Positions 17,173-25,275 of a stretch of 39,409 nucleotides of DNA are shown one piece after another. The notes under the pieces are model-generated. The model had not been told where the DNA came from. It did not search any database and saw nothing but the letters and a program-made list of their open reading frames with translations. This DNA comes from Haloferula sp. (GTDB lineage Bacteria > Verrucomicrobiota > Verrucomicrobiia > Verrucomicrobiales > Akkermansiaceae). The DNA lies in NCBI GenBank assembly GCA_007126655.1, contig SLAV01000322.1:1-39409 (forward strand), given 5' to 3'. Within the stretch, counting starts at the first letter, position 1. Each line of letters opens with the position of its first letter. The position numbers and the translations under genes were made by a program.

Positions 17173-17200
17173 AATTTGGCATGAGCCCGAATTTTGTCAA
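17173..17200 (-). promoter_or_regulatory. Candidate methyltransferase promoter with direct repeats
   Basis: Minus-strand TTGACA (17195-17200), 16-base spacer, CAAATT (17173-17178), six bases before the ATG at 17166. The heptamer CGAATTT occurs on the plus strand at 17171-17177 and 17189-17195, flanking GGCATGAGCC (17178-17187), so the promoter core sits between direct repeats. This is a plausible binding site for the adjacent XRE regulator. Confidence 0.45.
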
Positions 17201-17203
17201 CCC

Positions 17204-17476
17204 ATGATCGCGGATTTCTGGCAAGGTTGGTCCGTGTCCCGGAAAACGTTTGATGAGGAGTTGGGCCGGATTCTGGCGGGCCATCGCCGCAGTCTCGACA
17301 TGTCCCAGGAGTTTTTTTCTTCGTGCCTCGGAAGGGACCAGACCTATGTTTCCAAGGTGGAAACGGGCAAGCGCGCGATCACACTTCAGGAATTCCTCCG
17401 CTGGTGCGATGCCTTGAATCTCGACGACGCCGCGGTCATGGAGTTGTCCGCGAAAATGAAATCCCATGTTGAATAA
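17204..17476 (+). CDS. XRE-family regulator, probable restriction-modification controller (C) protein
   Basis: 90 residues from this ATG; an earlier ATG at 17168 would put the start inside the methyltransferase promoter, and a GTG at 17234 would give 80 residues and is equally possible. The helix-turn-helix runs from LGRILAGHRRSLDMSQEFF through RDQTYVSKVETGKRAITLQEF, a standard XRE/Cro-C1 fold, followed by a dimer helix region ALNLDD. Size, fold and position (divergent from the methyltransferase, upstream of and overlapping the presumed nuclease by 11 bases) match C proteins, which delay nuclease expression and repress the methyltransferase on entry into a new host. The role is inferred from context. 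Confidence 0.82.
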   Translation: MIADFWQGWSVSRKTFDEELGRILAGHRRSLDMSQEFFSSCLGRDQTYVSKVETGKRAITLQEFLRWCDALNLDDAAVMELSAKMKSHVE

Positions 17477-19076
17477 CCTGACACTCCTGCCGCTTGAGGA
17501 ATCGGAGCTGGCGGATGCCATCGACGTCGCTTTGGACGGATTGGAAAGCGCGGGGCTGTCCAAAGACGAAGCCCGTTTGAAATTGGAGTCGGCTTTCGGC
17601 GCATGGATCGAAGCGGAGGGTGAGGCTCCGGCATTGCCGGCCGAACTCCGGCCTCTGATCGCGAACGCCTCATGGGCGGCAAGAACGAGCAGGCCCGCGC
17701 ACACCGTGTATGTCGAATTGATCCGCAGGATTCAAGGGAGTTCCAGTGTGTCGCGACGCGCGGCGGTACTCCTGGCATCGCGCCTGCCGCTGGTGCTGCT
17801 TCTGGCTGGAGAGTCGCATTATTCACCTGCGGGAATCGCCCGTTTGATCGGCTCCAATGACGCGGGCGGCCAGGTGGGCTGGAAGGCGGTGCGGGCGATT
17901 CTGTCCCACTTCAGAATCAACCACGAATTGGAGGAGGGACCGGTCGCCGCCTTGCTCGGGGAGGACAGGCAATTGTCCGAGAAGGAATTCGGGGACGCGG
18001 ATTGCGCGACGACGGTGGAGTTGATTTCGGCCGGTGCCATGGCGTTCGGAATGGATGATGGGTTTCACCGCTCGCTGGCCAGACTCCTCGCCCCGGACGA
18101 CGGGCGGCCGTTCTTCCCGTATCTGCAAATGTTGATGTATGTAGCGGTAGTGGATCATTTTTACGATCATCCGTCGGAATACATCTACACCTTCAAACCG
18201 AGGGGGCGCGTCGCGGGTTTGATCTTCGGCAGTTTTCCATCCGGCCTGGCTCCGCGTGGCAACCCGATCCTCAACAACTTCAAGGCCGTGAACCGGCTTA
18301 CCCACGACTGGGCCGAATCCAGGGACGATAACCGCGAGCAGGCCGAAAGCCTGGTCAGGATCGTGCTCGGCCTGTCCTCACTGCCCTATCCGGCGAGGAA
18401 ACGCCTTTCCGCGATCATCCGGCGGGGCCTTTTCCGACTGATCGACATCAACACGCCGACGACCATCCATTGGCCGGACACCGGCGGACTCGCCGAAGTG
18501 GAGCGGTTTCTGGAAAACGTCTCGTCAGTTCCGACGAACACGCGCGGGATCATCGAGCAGCGGGTCACGGACTTTCTCGGCGCAATGGCACATCGAGGTC
18601 CGGATTGGCGGTCGAGGGGACTGGGTGATCCTGTCAATGCCAGCAATACGGCTTCCAGGAAACTCGGCGATTGTGATTTCCAACATGCGGGACGGCGCGA
18701 GTGTCACGCATATGAATCTCATGCGGGAAGGCTGACGGACGTCTATCTCAACGAACACACACGAACGTTGCGGCTCAACCTGCCGGCGCGGGAAGCCGAA
18801 TGGAATGCGATTTCAGACATTGGTGACTGGAGCATCGTAATCACCTTCATCGCTCACGAAGACGCGCGCTCCGCTGGGGACCAATCCATCACCACGGATG
18901 TTCCTTGCGAGCTTCGTGTGATGACCTTCGGCGAGGCGGTCACGGAAGTCATGGAGCGCGCGGTGGAAGACGAGGCATCCATGCTCGATCTTTTCCGCAG
19001 TCGCGTTCTTGCTCCACTCAATGCGGCGAACACACCACATTCCGTGAAGGAGAAGGCGCTCGAATTGCTCGGATGA
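17466..19076 (+). CDS. Presumed restriction endonuclease, family not recognised
   Basis: 536 residues, no family recognised. Function is inferred from its place: overlapped 11 bases by the XRE regulator, beside a C5 methyltransferase, and no other nuclease in the module. The N-terminal two thirds look helical. A nuclease-like core may lie at 390-435: VNASNTASRKLGDCDF (Asp402/Asp404), then a strand RECHAYESHAG (Glu412, Glu417, His419) and DVYLNEHTRTL. That spacing resembles a D...ExK core with His in place of Lys. A helix RGIIEQRVTDFLGAM precedes it. G+C looks lower than in neighbouring genes, in line with horizontal gain. Alternative: a non-nuclease accessory protein; a missing nuclease elsewhere cannot be excluded. 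Confidence 0.6.
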   Translation: MLNNLTLLPLEESELADAIDVALDGLESAGLSKDEARLKLESAFGAWIEAEGEAPALPAELRPLIANASWAARTSRPAHTVYVELIRRIQGSSSVSRRAAVLLASRLPLVLLLAGESHYSPAGIARLIGSNDAGGQVGWKAVRAILSHFRINHELEEGPVAALLGEDRQLSEKEFGDADCATTVELISAGAMAFGMDDGFHRSLARLLAPDDGRPFFPYLQMLMYVAVVDHFYDHPSEYIYTFKPRGRVAGLIFGSFPSGLAPRGNPILNNFKAVNRLTHDWAESRDDNREQAESLVRIVLGLSSLPYPARKRLSAIIRRGLFRLIDINTPTTIHWPDTGGLAEVERFLENVSSVPTNTRGIIEQRVTDFLGAMAHRGPDWRSRGLGDPVNASNTASRKLGDCDFQHAGRRECHAYESHAGRLTDVYLNEHTRTLRLNLPAREAEWNAISDIGDWSIVITFIAHEDARSAGDQSITTDVPCELRVMTFGEAVTEVMERAVEDEASMLDLFRSRVLAPLNAANTPHSVKEKALELLG

Positions 19077-19188
19077 GGCGCGGAGCGCGCGCGACGCGAT
19101 CATGGTTCTCCTCTTGCCGATCCGCGCACCCCATCATGAGCATGGATTTGCAAAGGCCGCCCAATCCCTTTGATCGGACCGGGATGAA

Positions 19189-19217
19189 TTGACGCGCGGC
19201 GCGCGGTGCGGTGTCAT
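19189..19217 (+). promoter_or_regulatory. Candidate promoter of the EF-G-like gene
   Basis: TTGACG (19189-19194), 17-base spacer, TGTCAT (19212-19217). The start codon is 58 bases on, a longer leader than at the other genes here. Confidence 0.35.
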
Positions 19218-19274
19218 GGAAGTGAATCAAGACGGATGTCTCCGCCGTGCGGACTCCGCAAACCCAAACAACCC

Positions 19275-21359
19275 ATGAAAGACTTCCGCGCCCCAGATAT
19301 CCGCAACATCGCTGTCGCCGGCCCGGCGACATCTGGAAAAACCATGGTCTGCGAGGCGGTCCTGCGCTGCGCAGGCCGGATCGACCGCCTCGGCGGTATC
19401 GAGCAGGGATCCACCGCTTCGGATTTCCATGCCGATGAAAAGCAGCATCACATGTCGATCCACGCCACGCCGCTGGCAGCGGAATGGCTCGGGCGTGAGA
19501 TCAACATGATCGATTGCCCCGGCACCCCGGATTTCATCAGCGAGCCGCTCAGCGCGGTGCGCGTGGCGGATTCGGCGATGGTCGTGATTTCCGGCACGGG
19601 CGGCGTGGACACCGGTGCTGACGAGGTCTGGGAGGCGGCCGCCGCTTATGAAATCCCGCGTTTCCTGGTCGTGAGCCAGCTCGACCGAGAGAACACGCGT
19701 TTTGATGAAATCGTCGCGGAGGCCCGCGAACATTACGGGCCGAAGGTGATTCCGCTGAGCCTTCCGGTTGATGCCGGGCCGGGGTTCCGCTCGGTGCTCG
19801 ATGTCATGCGCTCCGAGGTGATCACCTTCGCGGCGGATGGCAGCGGCGGATTCGAGGAAAAGGCCGCGACCGGCGGGCTGAAGGATCGCGTGAACGAGTT
19901 GCACCGCACGTTGATCGACCTCGTCGCTGAATCGGACGACGACCTTCTGGAGGAATTCCTCGAAGAGGGCACCCTCACCGAGGAGCACCTGCGAGAGCAC
20001 GTTCACACCGCTTTCCAGGCCGGATTGATCATTCCGGTGTTCGCGGTTTCGGGCACGGCGAACGTCGGCGTGGCCCGGGTGCTCGATTTCATCGCGAAAT
20101 ACGGCAGCTCGCCGGTGGACCGCGAGACAGTGGAGGCGACCGACGCGAACGGCGAAACGGTGCGGGCCTCGCTTTCCGATCCTGAGACGCTCGCGTTCGT
20201 GTTCAAAACGGTGCACGAACCGCATGTCGGCACCTTGTCGTTTTTCCGCGTTTACAGCGGCGACGTGGAGGCGGGTGGCGAGCTTTACAACCCGGTGCGG
20301 CGGGAAACCGAACGGATCGGCCAGATCTTCCGGGTCAACGGCACGGAACGCATTCCGGTGCCGTCCCTCCACGCGGGCGACATCGGCGCGGCGGTGAAAC
20401 TGCGCTCAACGCGATGCGGCGACACGCTCTGCTCCCAGTCGCGCGCGCTGACCCTGCCCGTTGTCGAGTTCCCCGAGCCGAACACCCGCGGTGCGTTCGT
20501 GGCCAGGTCGCGGGCCGACCGCAACAAGCTCGGCGAGGGCCTCGGCGTCCTGCGCGAGGAGGACCCGACCTTCGAGTTCGGCCACGATCCCGTGCTCGGG
20601 CAGACGATTGTTTCCGGCCAGGGGGGGATCCAGCTCCAGTTGATCGTCGAGGAATTGAAGCGCCGCTTCAACGTCGAGGTCGATCTGGTCGAGCCCGGCG
20701 TCCCCTATCTCTCGACCATCACCACTCCCGCCGAGTCGAAATACCGGCACAAGAAGCAGTCCGGCGGGGCGGGCCAGTTCGCCGAAGTGTGGATGCGCAT
20801 CGAACCGCTGCCTTCGGGAAGCGGCGTCGTGTTCACCCAGTCGCTGGTGGGAAGCAACGTGGACCGCGTCTTCGTGCCATCGGTCGAAAAGGGTGTCCAT
20901 GCCGCGTGCGCGCACGGCCCGTTTGGCGGATTCCCGGTCACCGACGTGCGGGTGGATTTCTACGACGGCAAGCAGCACCCGGTCGATTCGAAGGACGTCG
21001 CGTTCCAGATCGCCGGCAAGGCGGCGTTCAACGAAGCCTTCGAGGCGGCGCGGCCCAAATTGCTCGAACCGGTGATGGAACTGCGCGTCCGCGTGCCCCA
21101 GGACGCCGTGGGCGGCGTGATGGCCGACATCTCAAGCCGTCGCGGGCGGATCCTCGGCATGGAAACCGAAGGCCGCTTCGAACTGGTCGTCGCCCACGTC
21201 CCGCAGGCCGGGCTCCATCAATACTCAAGCCAGCTGCGCGCGATCACCTCCGGGCGCGGCAGGCATCGCGAGGCGTTCGATCATTTCGAGGAAGTGCCGC
21301 AGGAACTTGTGGCGGGCATCCTCGAAAAACACGCCCGCCAGAACCACGACGGCGCATGA
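19275..21359 (+). CDS. Elongation factor G-like protein (EF-G type II) with altered GTPase motifs
   Basis: 694 residues with the five-domain plan of EF-G. The P-loop is GPATSGKT (16-23), intact but unlike the usual AHIDAGKTT. The switch-2 motif is DCPGTPDF (80-87): the position of the catalytic His of EF-G (DTPGHVDF) is Thr84. The G4 box, normally NKMD, is SQLD (134-137). Domain II-V motifs are well kept, e.g. KQSGGAGQFAEV and the domain V end. Closest to the EF-G-2 group, where Tyr replaces His, so the role may be regulatory or stress-linked rather than bulk translocation. The ATG at 19275 is chosen since homology begins there. Followed by a YdcH gene 50 bases on. Confidence 0.88.
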   Translation: MKDFRAPDIRNIAVAGPATSGKTMVCEAVLRCAGRIDRLGGIEQGSTASDFHADEKQHHMSIHATPLAAEWLGREINMIDCPGTPDFISEPLSAVRVADSAMVVISGTGGVDTGADEVWEAAAAYEIPRFLVVSQLDRENTRFDEIVAEAREHYGPKVIPLSLPVDAGPGFRSVLDVMRSEVITFAADGSGGFEEKAATGGLKDRVNELHRTLIDLVAESDDDLLEEFLEEGTLTEEHLREHVHTAFQAGLIIPVFAVSGTANVGVARVLDFIAKYGSSPVDRETVEATDANGETVRASLSDPETLAFVFKTVHEPHVGTLSFFRVYSGDVEAGGELYNPVRRETERIGQIFRVNGTERIPVPSLHAGDIGAAVKLRSTRCGDTLCSQSRALTLPVVEFPEPNTRGAFVARSRADRNKLGEGLGVLREEDPTFEFGHDPVLGQTIVSGQGGIQLQLIVEELKRRFNVEVDLVEPGVPYLSTITTPAESKYRHKKQSGGAGQFAEVWMRIEPLPSGSGVVFTQSLVGSNVDRVFVPSVEKGVHAACAHGPFGGFPVTDVRVDFYDGKQHPVDSKDVAFQIAGKAAFNEAFEAARPKLLEPVMELRVRVPQDAVGGVMADISSRRGRILGMETEGRFELVVAHVPQAGLHQYSSQLRAITSGRGRHREAFDHFEEVPQELVAGILEKHARQNHDGA

Positions 21360-21409
21360 GGCACGCCGATCCCATCTCCCATAATCAGAAAAACCAACCC
21401 AAAGAAACC

Positions 21410-21664
21410 ATGCTCTCCGAACATCACGACATCGCCCATGAATTTCCCGATCTCGAGGACGTCCTGGCCACCCTGCGCGCCAAGGATTCCGAATTCGACG
21501 CCATGGTGAAACGCCATGACGAAGTGGACAACGAGATCCGCGAACTCGAGGAAAAGCAGCTGCCCATCTCCGACGAGGAGATCGAGAAAATGAAATACGA
21601 GCGCGCCGCCCTCAAGGACCGGATCTTCGAACAACTGCGCGCCGCGAGGGACGCGCAGGGCTGA
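21410..21664 (+). CDS. YdcH/DUF465 family small protein
   Basis: 84 residues, almost entirely charged helix. The start SEHHDIAHEFPDLEDVLATL and the C-terminal YERAALKDRIFEQL match the DUF465/YdcH family, whose members are about 70-80 residues and of unknown function. It probably forms an antiparallel coiled-coil hairpin. No ribosome binding site is visible; the bases before the ATG are A-rich. It lies 50 bases downstream of the EF-G-like gene and is probably on the same transcript. A hairpin follows about 25 bases after the stop. Confidence 0.85.
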   Translation: MLSEHHDIAHEFPDLEDVLATLRAKDSEFDAMVKRHDEVDNEIRELEEKQLPISDEEIEKMKYERAALKDRIFEQLRAARDAQG

Positions 21665-21688
21665 GCCTCGCCGCTGCCCGGCGGATGT

Positions 21689-21708
21689 CGCGCGGATTCC
21701 TCCGCGCG
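21689..21708 (+). terminator. Hairpin after the YdcH gene, possible terminator
   Basis: Eight-base perfect stem CGCGCGGA / TCCGCGCG closed by a TTCC loop, 24 bases after the stop codon. No T-run follows, so termination is uncertain; it could also be a transcript-end stabiliser. Confidence 0.4.
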
Positions 21709-21807
21709 CAGGGTCGTTGCGCGCCGTTTTCTCCCGCTTGATCCGGTGGCCCTCCGTCTGCCGGGTTTGTCGGATTTTGTGAAAATCACGGCGTCTGGTG
21801 TTCCGGG

Positions 21808-21836
21808 TTGGACGCGCGGGCCCGGCGGTGCAATCT
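21808..21836 (+). promoter_or_regulatory. Candidate promoter of the siroheme-decarboxylase-like gene
   Basis: TTGGAC (21808-21813), 17-base spacer, CAATCT (21831-21836), seven bases before the ATG at 21844. Predicts a leaderless transcript. Confidence 0.4.
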
Positions 21837-21843
21837 CCCCCGT

Positions 21844-22953
21844 ATGCCAGACCCCACCGTTCCCGTCGAGCACACTGATCCGGTCAACGCCCGCATTCTC
21901 GCCGTTTCCGAGGATCTGGTTTCCGGTTTCCAACGCGAGCCTTTCCAACTGATCGCCAGCGAATCCGGCGTGCCGCTCGACACCGTGATGGAGCGCGTGC
22001 GCGCGATGCTCGAGGCCGGCGTGATCCGGCGCGTGCGCCAGACGCTGCTCGCCACCAAGCTCGCCCACGGCGCGCTGGTGGCATGGAAGGTGCCCGAGGA
22101 AAAACTCAACGAGGCGTTCGATTTCATGGCGAAGGAGGACCCGTTCTCCGGCCACGTCGTGATCCGCTCGACCGATGCCGACATTTCGGGATCGGGATAC
22201 CGGCTTTGGACCACGCTGAAAGTCCCGGTTGGCGAATCGCTCGATGACCACGCGACGGTGCTGATGCGGCTGACCGGCGCCACCGAATACATCCTCATGC
22301 CCGCCAACGGCGTGTTTGCGCTCGGCGTCGGCCACGTCCGCCGCAAGGCGCTGGAGCCGGGCGACAAATCCCCCGAGCCCGCCGTAATGATGACCACCAC
22401 CACCGTGGACCTCACACCGGAGGAATGGCGCATCCTGCTTTCGCTCAAGGAGGAGCTTGAACCCGGGGAGATCAACCCGAATCCATGGCAGGGCCGCGCC
22501 GACGCGTGTGGCGTCACGCTCGACCGCTTCTGTGAGATCGCAGAAACCCTGAACCGGAAAAAAGTCATCGGCCGTTTCTCGACCTTTCTGGAACATGTGA
22601 AGCCATCGTCGTCCGGCCAGCGCGTCACGCGTTTCAACGGGTTGTTCCACTGGGCGGTCCCGCCCGGGCGAGAGATCGAGGCGGGGGCGGAGGTCGGCCG
22701 CCATTATTGCATGACGCATTGCTACTGGCGCGAAGGCGGCCCGCGCTTCGGCAACGTGAACATCATGGGCGTGGTTCACGGCACCGAAAAGGAGCGCGTG
22801 CTCGCCCACAAGGCGGCGATCGACCGCCATCTGGAATCGGCGGGCATCCCGGTCTCCTACACCAACGTCTTCTGGGGCGGTCGCTCGGAGATCAAGCCCT
22901 CCGAAATCTCGCCAGCCGTTTACACCGAGTGGCACGCGAAGCACGCCGGGTGA
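21844..22953 (+). CDS. Duplicated AsnC/Lrp-type protein of the siroheme decarboxylase (AhbA/AhbB, NirDLGH) family
   Basis: 369 residues made of two homologous halves. Each has an HTH-like segment and a following alpha/beta domain of the Ahb/NirD type. Half 1: [26 protein letters not shown] split over 59-84, then GHVVIRS (His104) and LWTTLKVP. Half 2: [32 protein letters not shown] (His292 to Glu297) and NIMGVVHG. These align with the GxxRRxGAVLNHRKLG, VSHCYxR and FTMxHG blocks of AhbA/AhbB and NirDLGH, which remove carboxyls from siroheme for heme d1 or heme b. Usually two proteins form the enzyme; here both are fused. No heme genes are adjacent, so a regulator role remains possible. Start chosen for promoter fit and homology. 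Confidence 0.75.
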   Translation: MPDPTVPVEHTDPVNARILAVSEDLVSGFQREPFQLIASESGVPLDTVMERVRAMLEAGVIRRVRQTLLATKLAHGALVAWKVPEEKLNEAFDFMAKEDPFSGHVVIRSTDADISGSGYRLWTTLKVPVGESLDDHATVLMRLTGATEYILMPANGVFALGVGHVRRKALEPGDKSPEPAVMMTTTTVDLTPEEWRILLSLKEELEPGEINPNPWQGRADACGVTLDRFCEIAETLNRKKVIGRFSTFLEHVKPSSSGQRVTRFNGLFHWAVPPGREIEAGAEVGRHYCMTHCYWREGGPRFGNVNIMGVVHGTEKERVLAHKAAIDRHLESAGIPVSYTNVFWGGRSEIKPSEISPAVYTEWHAKHAG

Positions 22954-22982
22954 TTTCGGACGCGGAGCGCCGGAACCTTCGC

Positions 22983-23011
22983 TTGCATCGGGCGGGCGGG
23001 GTTCCTACTTT
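22983..23011 (+). promoter_or_regulatory. Candidate carA promoter
   Basis: TTGCAT (22983-22988), 17-base spacer, TACTTT (23006-23011), nine bases before the GTG start of carA. The predicted transcript starts within about three bases of the start codon. Confidence 0.4.
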
Positions 23012-23020
23012 GGCCGCACC

Positions 23021-24169
23021 GTGCGAATCAAAGCCATCCTAGCCCTCGAAGACGGCCGTTGTTTTGAAGGGGAATCCTTCGGAGCACCCGGCACCGCCAC
23101 CGGAGAAATCTGTTTCAACACGTCGATGACGGGTTACCAGGAGGTGATCACCGATCCCTCCTACCGCGGCCAGATGGTGGCGATGACCTACCCGCAGATC
23201 GGCAACTACGGTGTGAACCCGGCGGACGCCGAATCGCACGAACCCCACATCCGCGGGTTCATCATCGGCGAACTCTGCGAGGTGCCCTCGAACTGGCGTT
23301 CCACCGGCACGCTCTCCGATTACCTTGGTGAGCACGGCATCCCCGGCATCGAGGGCGTGGACACCCGCGCGCTCACCAAGCACCTGCGTTCGCTAGGCGC
23401 AATGCGCGCGTGCCTCACCACCGAGCTGGACGCGGAGGCCGCGATCCAGGCCGCCAAGGACGCGCCGCCGATGGCGGGCTCGGATTTTGTCCGCGAGGTC
23501 TCCGCGCCCGAAGCCTACTCGTGGACCGGTGAGTCGCGGGAGTGGAAGCTTCCGAACGTGATCCTCGACGACCTTTCCGAATACCACGAACTGCCGCCCG
23601 CGCGCCGCCGCGTGGTGGCGTACGACTTCGGGATGAAATTCAACATCCTGCGCCGCCTGCGCCAGGCGGGGTTCGAGGTGGAGGTGGTGCCCGCCGCCAC
23701 GTCCGCCTCCGAGGTGCTGGCGAAAAAGCCGGACGGCGTGTTCCTATCCAACGGCCCGGGCGACCCGGCGGCGCTCGATTACATCCACGACGAGCTGCGC
23801 GCGCTGGTCGGGCGGGTGCCGGTATTCGGCATCTGCCTCGGCAACCAGTTGCTGGCACACGCCTTCGGCGGGCGCACGTTCAAGCTCAAGTTCGGCCACC
23901 GCGGCGCCAACCAGCCGGTCAAGGACGTGCGCACCGGCAGGGTCTTCATCACCTCGCAGAACCACGGCTTCGCGGTGGATCCGGAATCGCTGCCGGACGA
24001 CATCGAGGTCACCCACATCAACCTGAACGACGGCACTGTCGAGGGCGTCCGCCACAAGACGCAGCCGGTTTTCTCGGTGCAATACCATCCCGAGGCCGCG
24101 CCGGGGCCGAACGACCCCGCCTACCTGTTCAGCGAGTTCGCGGAAATGATCGAAGCCTTCAGGGCGTGA
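23021..24169 (+). CDS. carA: Carbamoyl-phosphate synthase small subunit (glutamine amidotransferase)
   Basis: 382 residues, normal length. It hydrolyses glutamine and passes ammonia to CarB for carbamoyl phosphate, used in pyrimidine and arginine synthesis. The N-terminal domain has [15 protein letters not shown]; the class-I amidotransferase domain has [10 protein letters not shown], the nucleophile elbow [12 protein letters not shown] (catalytic Cys) and [14 protein letters not shown] with the catalytic His and the Glu. The elbow usually reads GICLGHQ; here Asn follows Gly. Start is GTG; no Shine-Dalgarno. carB is not in the window; the next gene, a LOG protein, follows after 18 bases. Confidence 0.95.
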   Translation: MRIKAILALEDGRCFEGESFGAPGTATGEICFNTSMTGYQEVITDPSYRGQMVAMTYPQIGNYGVNPADAESHEPHIRGFIIGELCEVPSNWRSTGTLSDYLGEHGIPGIEGVDTRALTKHLRSLGAMRACLTTELDAEAAIQAAKDAPPMAGSDFVREVSAPEAYSWTGESREWKLPNVILDDLSEYHELPPARRRVVAYDFGMKFNILRRLRQAGFEVEVVPAATSASEVLAKKPDGVFLSNGPGDPAALDYIHDELRALVGRVPVFGICLGNQLLAHAFGGRTFKLKFGHRGANQPVKDVRTGRVFITSQNHGFAVDPESLPDDIEVTHINLNDGTVEGVRHKTQPVFSVQYHPEAAPGPNDPAYLFSEFAEMIEAFRA

Positions 24170-24187
24170 CGCCCGCCAATCCCCCCG

Positions 24188-25012
24188 GTGCCCGCGATGA
24201 AGCGCCCGCCATGCCCCGGCCAGCCGGACGTCGATGCGTCCGGTATCCCGATCACCGAGGAGGAGGTCCGCGAGCAGGAGATCTTCGAGCTGGAAAACCC
24301 GGAATCCGGTTGGCTGGCCGGCCCGCGCGGGCGGCTCCACGACCTCGCCACGCTGCTGCGCGTGTCGCGCGATTTCCTGCGTGCCTTCCGCACGCTGCAC
24401 TTCGCCGGCCCGTGCGTGACCATTTTCGGCTCCGCGCGCACCGCCGAGGGCACGCATTATTACGAAATGGCGCGCCGCATGGGCGCCGAATGCGCGCGGC
24501 TCGGGTTCACCGTGATGACCGGCGGCGGCCCCGGCATCATGCAGGCGGGGAACCAGGGTGCCTGGGAGGCCGGCGGTCGCTCGATCGGCGTGAACATCGA
24601 GCTGCCCTTCGAGCAGAAGCTCAATCCCTACGTCCACCGCTCGGTGACGATGCGCTATTTCTTCACCCGCAAGGTGGTGCTGGTGAAATACTCCTACGCG
24701 TTCATCGTGCTGCCCGGCGGCGCGGGCACGATGGACGAGATGTTCGAGACGATGACGTTGATCCAGACCGGCAAGCTGCGCAACTTCGCCATCATCCTGA
24801 TGGGCCGCGACTACTGGCGGCCGCTGATGGACTTCATGTGGCGGATGGTCGATGAGGGCACCATCAGCCCGGAGGACCCGGACATCATCTTTTTCACCGA
24901 CGATTACGACGAGGCCGTCGCCCACCTGCGCCGCCACGCCGTGCGCCAGTTCGGCCTGCGCCGGAAACTGACGCCCAGGGGCATCCGCGCGCTCGGCGAA
25001 AAACCGGTGTGA
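24188..25012 (+). CDS. LOG-family protein (cytokinin riboside 5'-monophosphate phosphoribohydrolase type)
   Basis: 274 residues from GTG; an ATG three codons on (24197) is an alternative. The Rossmann-like LOG core starts at VTIFGSAR and has VMTGGGPGIMQAGNQGAWEAGG and the signature LPGGAGTMDEMFE. Arg and Glu of the active site are present. Members cleave the N-glycosidic bond of AMP or cytokinin-type nucleotides; in bacteria they often act in nucleotide salvage. The N-terminal 60 residues are an acidic extension of the kind seen in the TIGR00730 group. It is 18 bases from carA and likely cotranscribed. The downstream region holds a run of hairpins. Confidence 0.87.
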   Translation: MPAMKRPPCPGQPDVDASGIPITEEEVREQEIFELENPESGWLAGPRGRLHDLATLLRVSRDFLRAFRTLHFAGPCVTIFGSARTAEGTHYYEMARRMGAECARLGFTVMTGGGPGIMQAGNQGAWEAGGRSIGVNIELPFEQKLNPYVHRSVTMRYFFTRKVVLVKYSYAFIVLPGGAGTMDEMFETMTLIQTGKLRNFAIILMGRDYWRPLMDFMWRMVDEGTISPEDPDIIFFTDDYDEAVAHLRRHAVRQFGLRRKLTPRGIRALGEKPV

Positions 25013-25275
25013 CCCGCCGCGGAGGCAAAGGGGGACCACACGCGCCCCCGCGTGTCCCTTCGCGCGCCCTCGCGCGAAGGTCGGCATTCCGACCGGGTGA
25101 CGTCCGTTCCGATGTTTTGCGTCACCCGTATGCGGCGCATTGCTCCGGCGAGGGCGCCGGAGGATGCACGCGGTGGCGCGTGCGCTCCCCAGCGCGAAGC
25201 AACCGGCTTGCTCAGTTCATCCTCTTTCCAACTGCGGATTTCAGCTTGATCGAAGCGGATTCGTCCTCTGGCGGA
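25013..25275. other. Convergent intergenic region with hairpin cluster
   Basis: 263 bases between the LOG gene (plus) and the KsgA-Nudix gene (minus). The first two thirds are almost entirely taken by adjoining hairpins (see the separate entry); the last 90 bases, up to the minus-strand stop, show no structure that I can support. Confidence 0.5.
25031..25183. repeat. Array of six adjoining hairpins
   Basis: Perfect inverted repeats in tandem: ACACGCG 25038-25044 / 25049-25055 (loop CCCC); CCTTCGCGCG 25057-25066 / 25071-25080 (loop CCCT); GGTCGG 25079-25084 / 25089-25094 (loop CATT); CGGGTGACG 25094-25102 / 25120-25128 (17-base loop); CTCCGGCG 25143-25150 / 25155-25162 (loop AGGG); GCACGCG 25166-25172 / 25177-25183 (loop GTGG). 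Five of six loops are four bases. None is followed by a T-run, so this is not a simple intrinsic terminator; a structured RNA, a REP-like element or a bidirectional transcript end are alternatives. Confidence 0.65.

Noticed and set aside
17168-17203. Earlier ATG at 17168 as start of the XRE regulator
   Set aside because: It would leave one base between the divergent start codons and place the methyltransferase promoter inside the coding sequence; the added residues are not XRE-like.
19136-19192. Possible 18-residue ORF between the nuclease and EF-G-like genes
   Set aside because: Too short and without any sign of coding or ribosome binding site.
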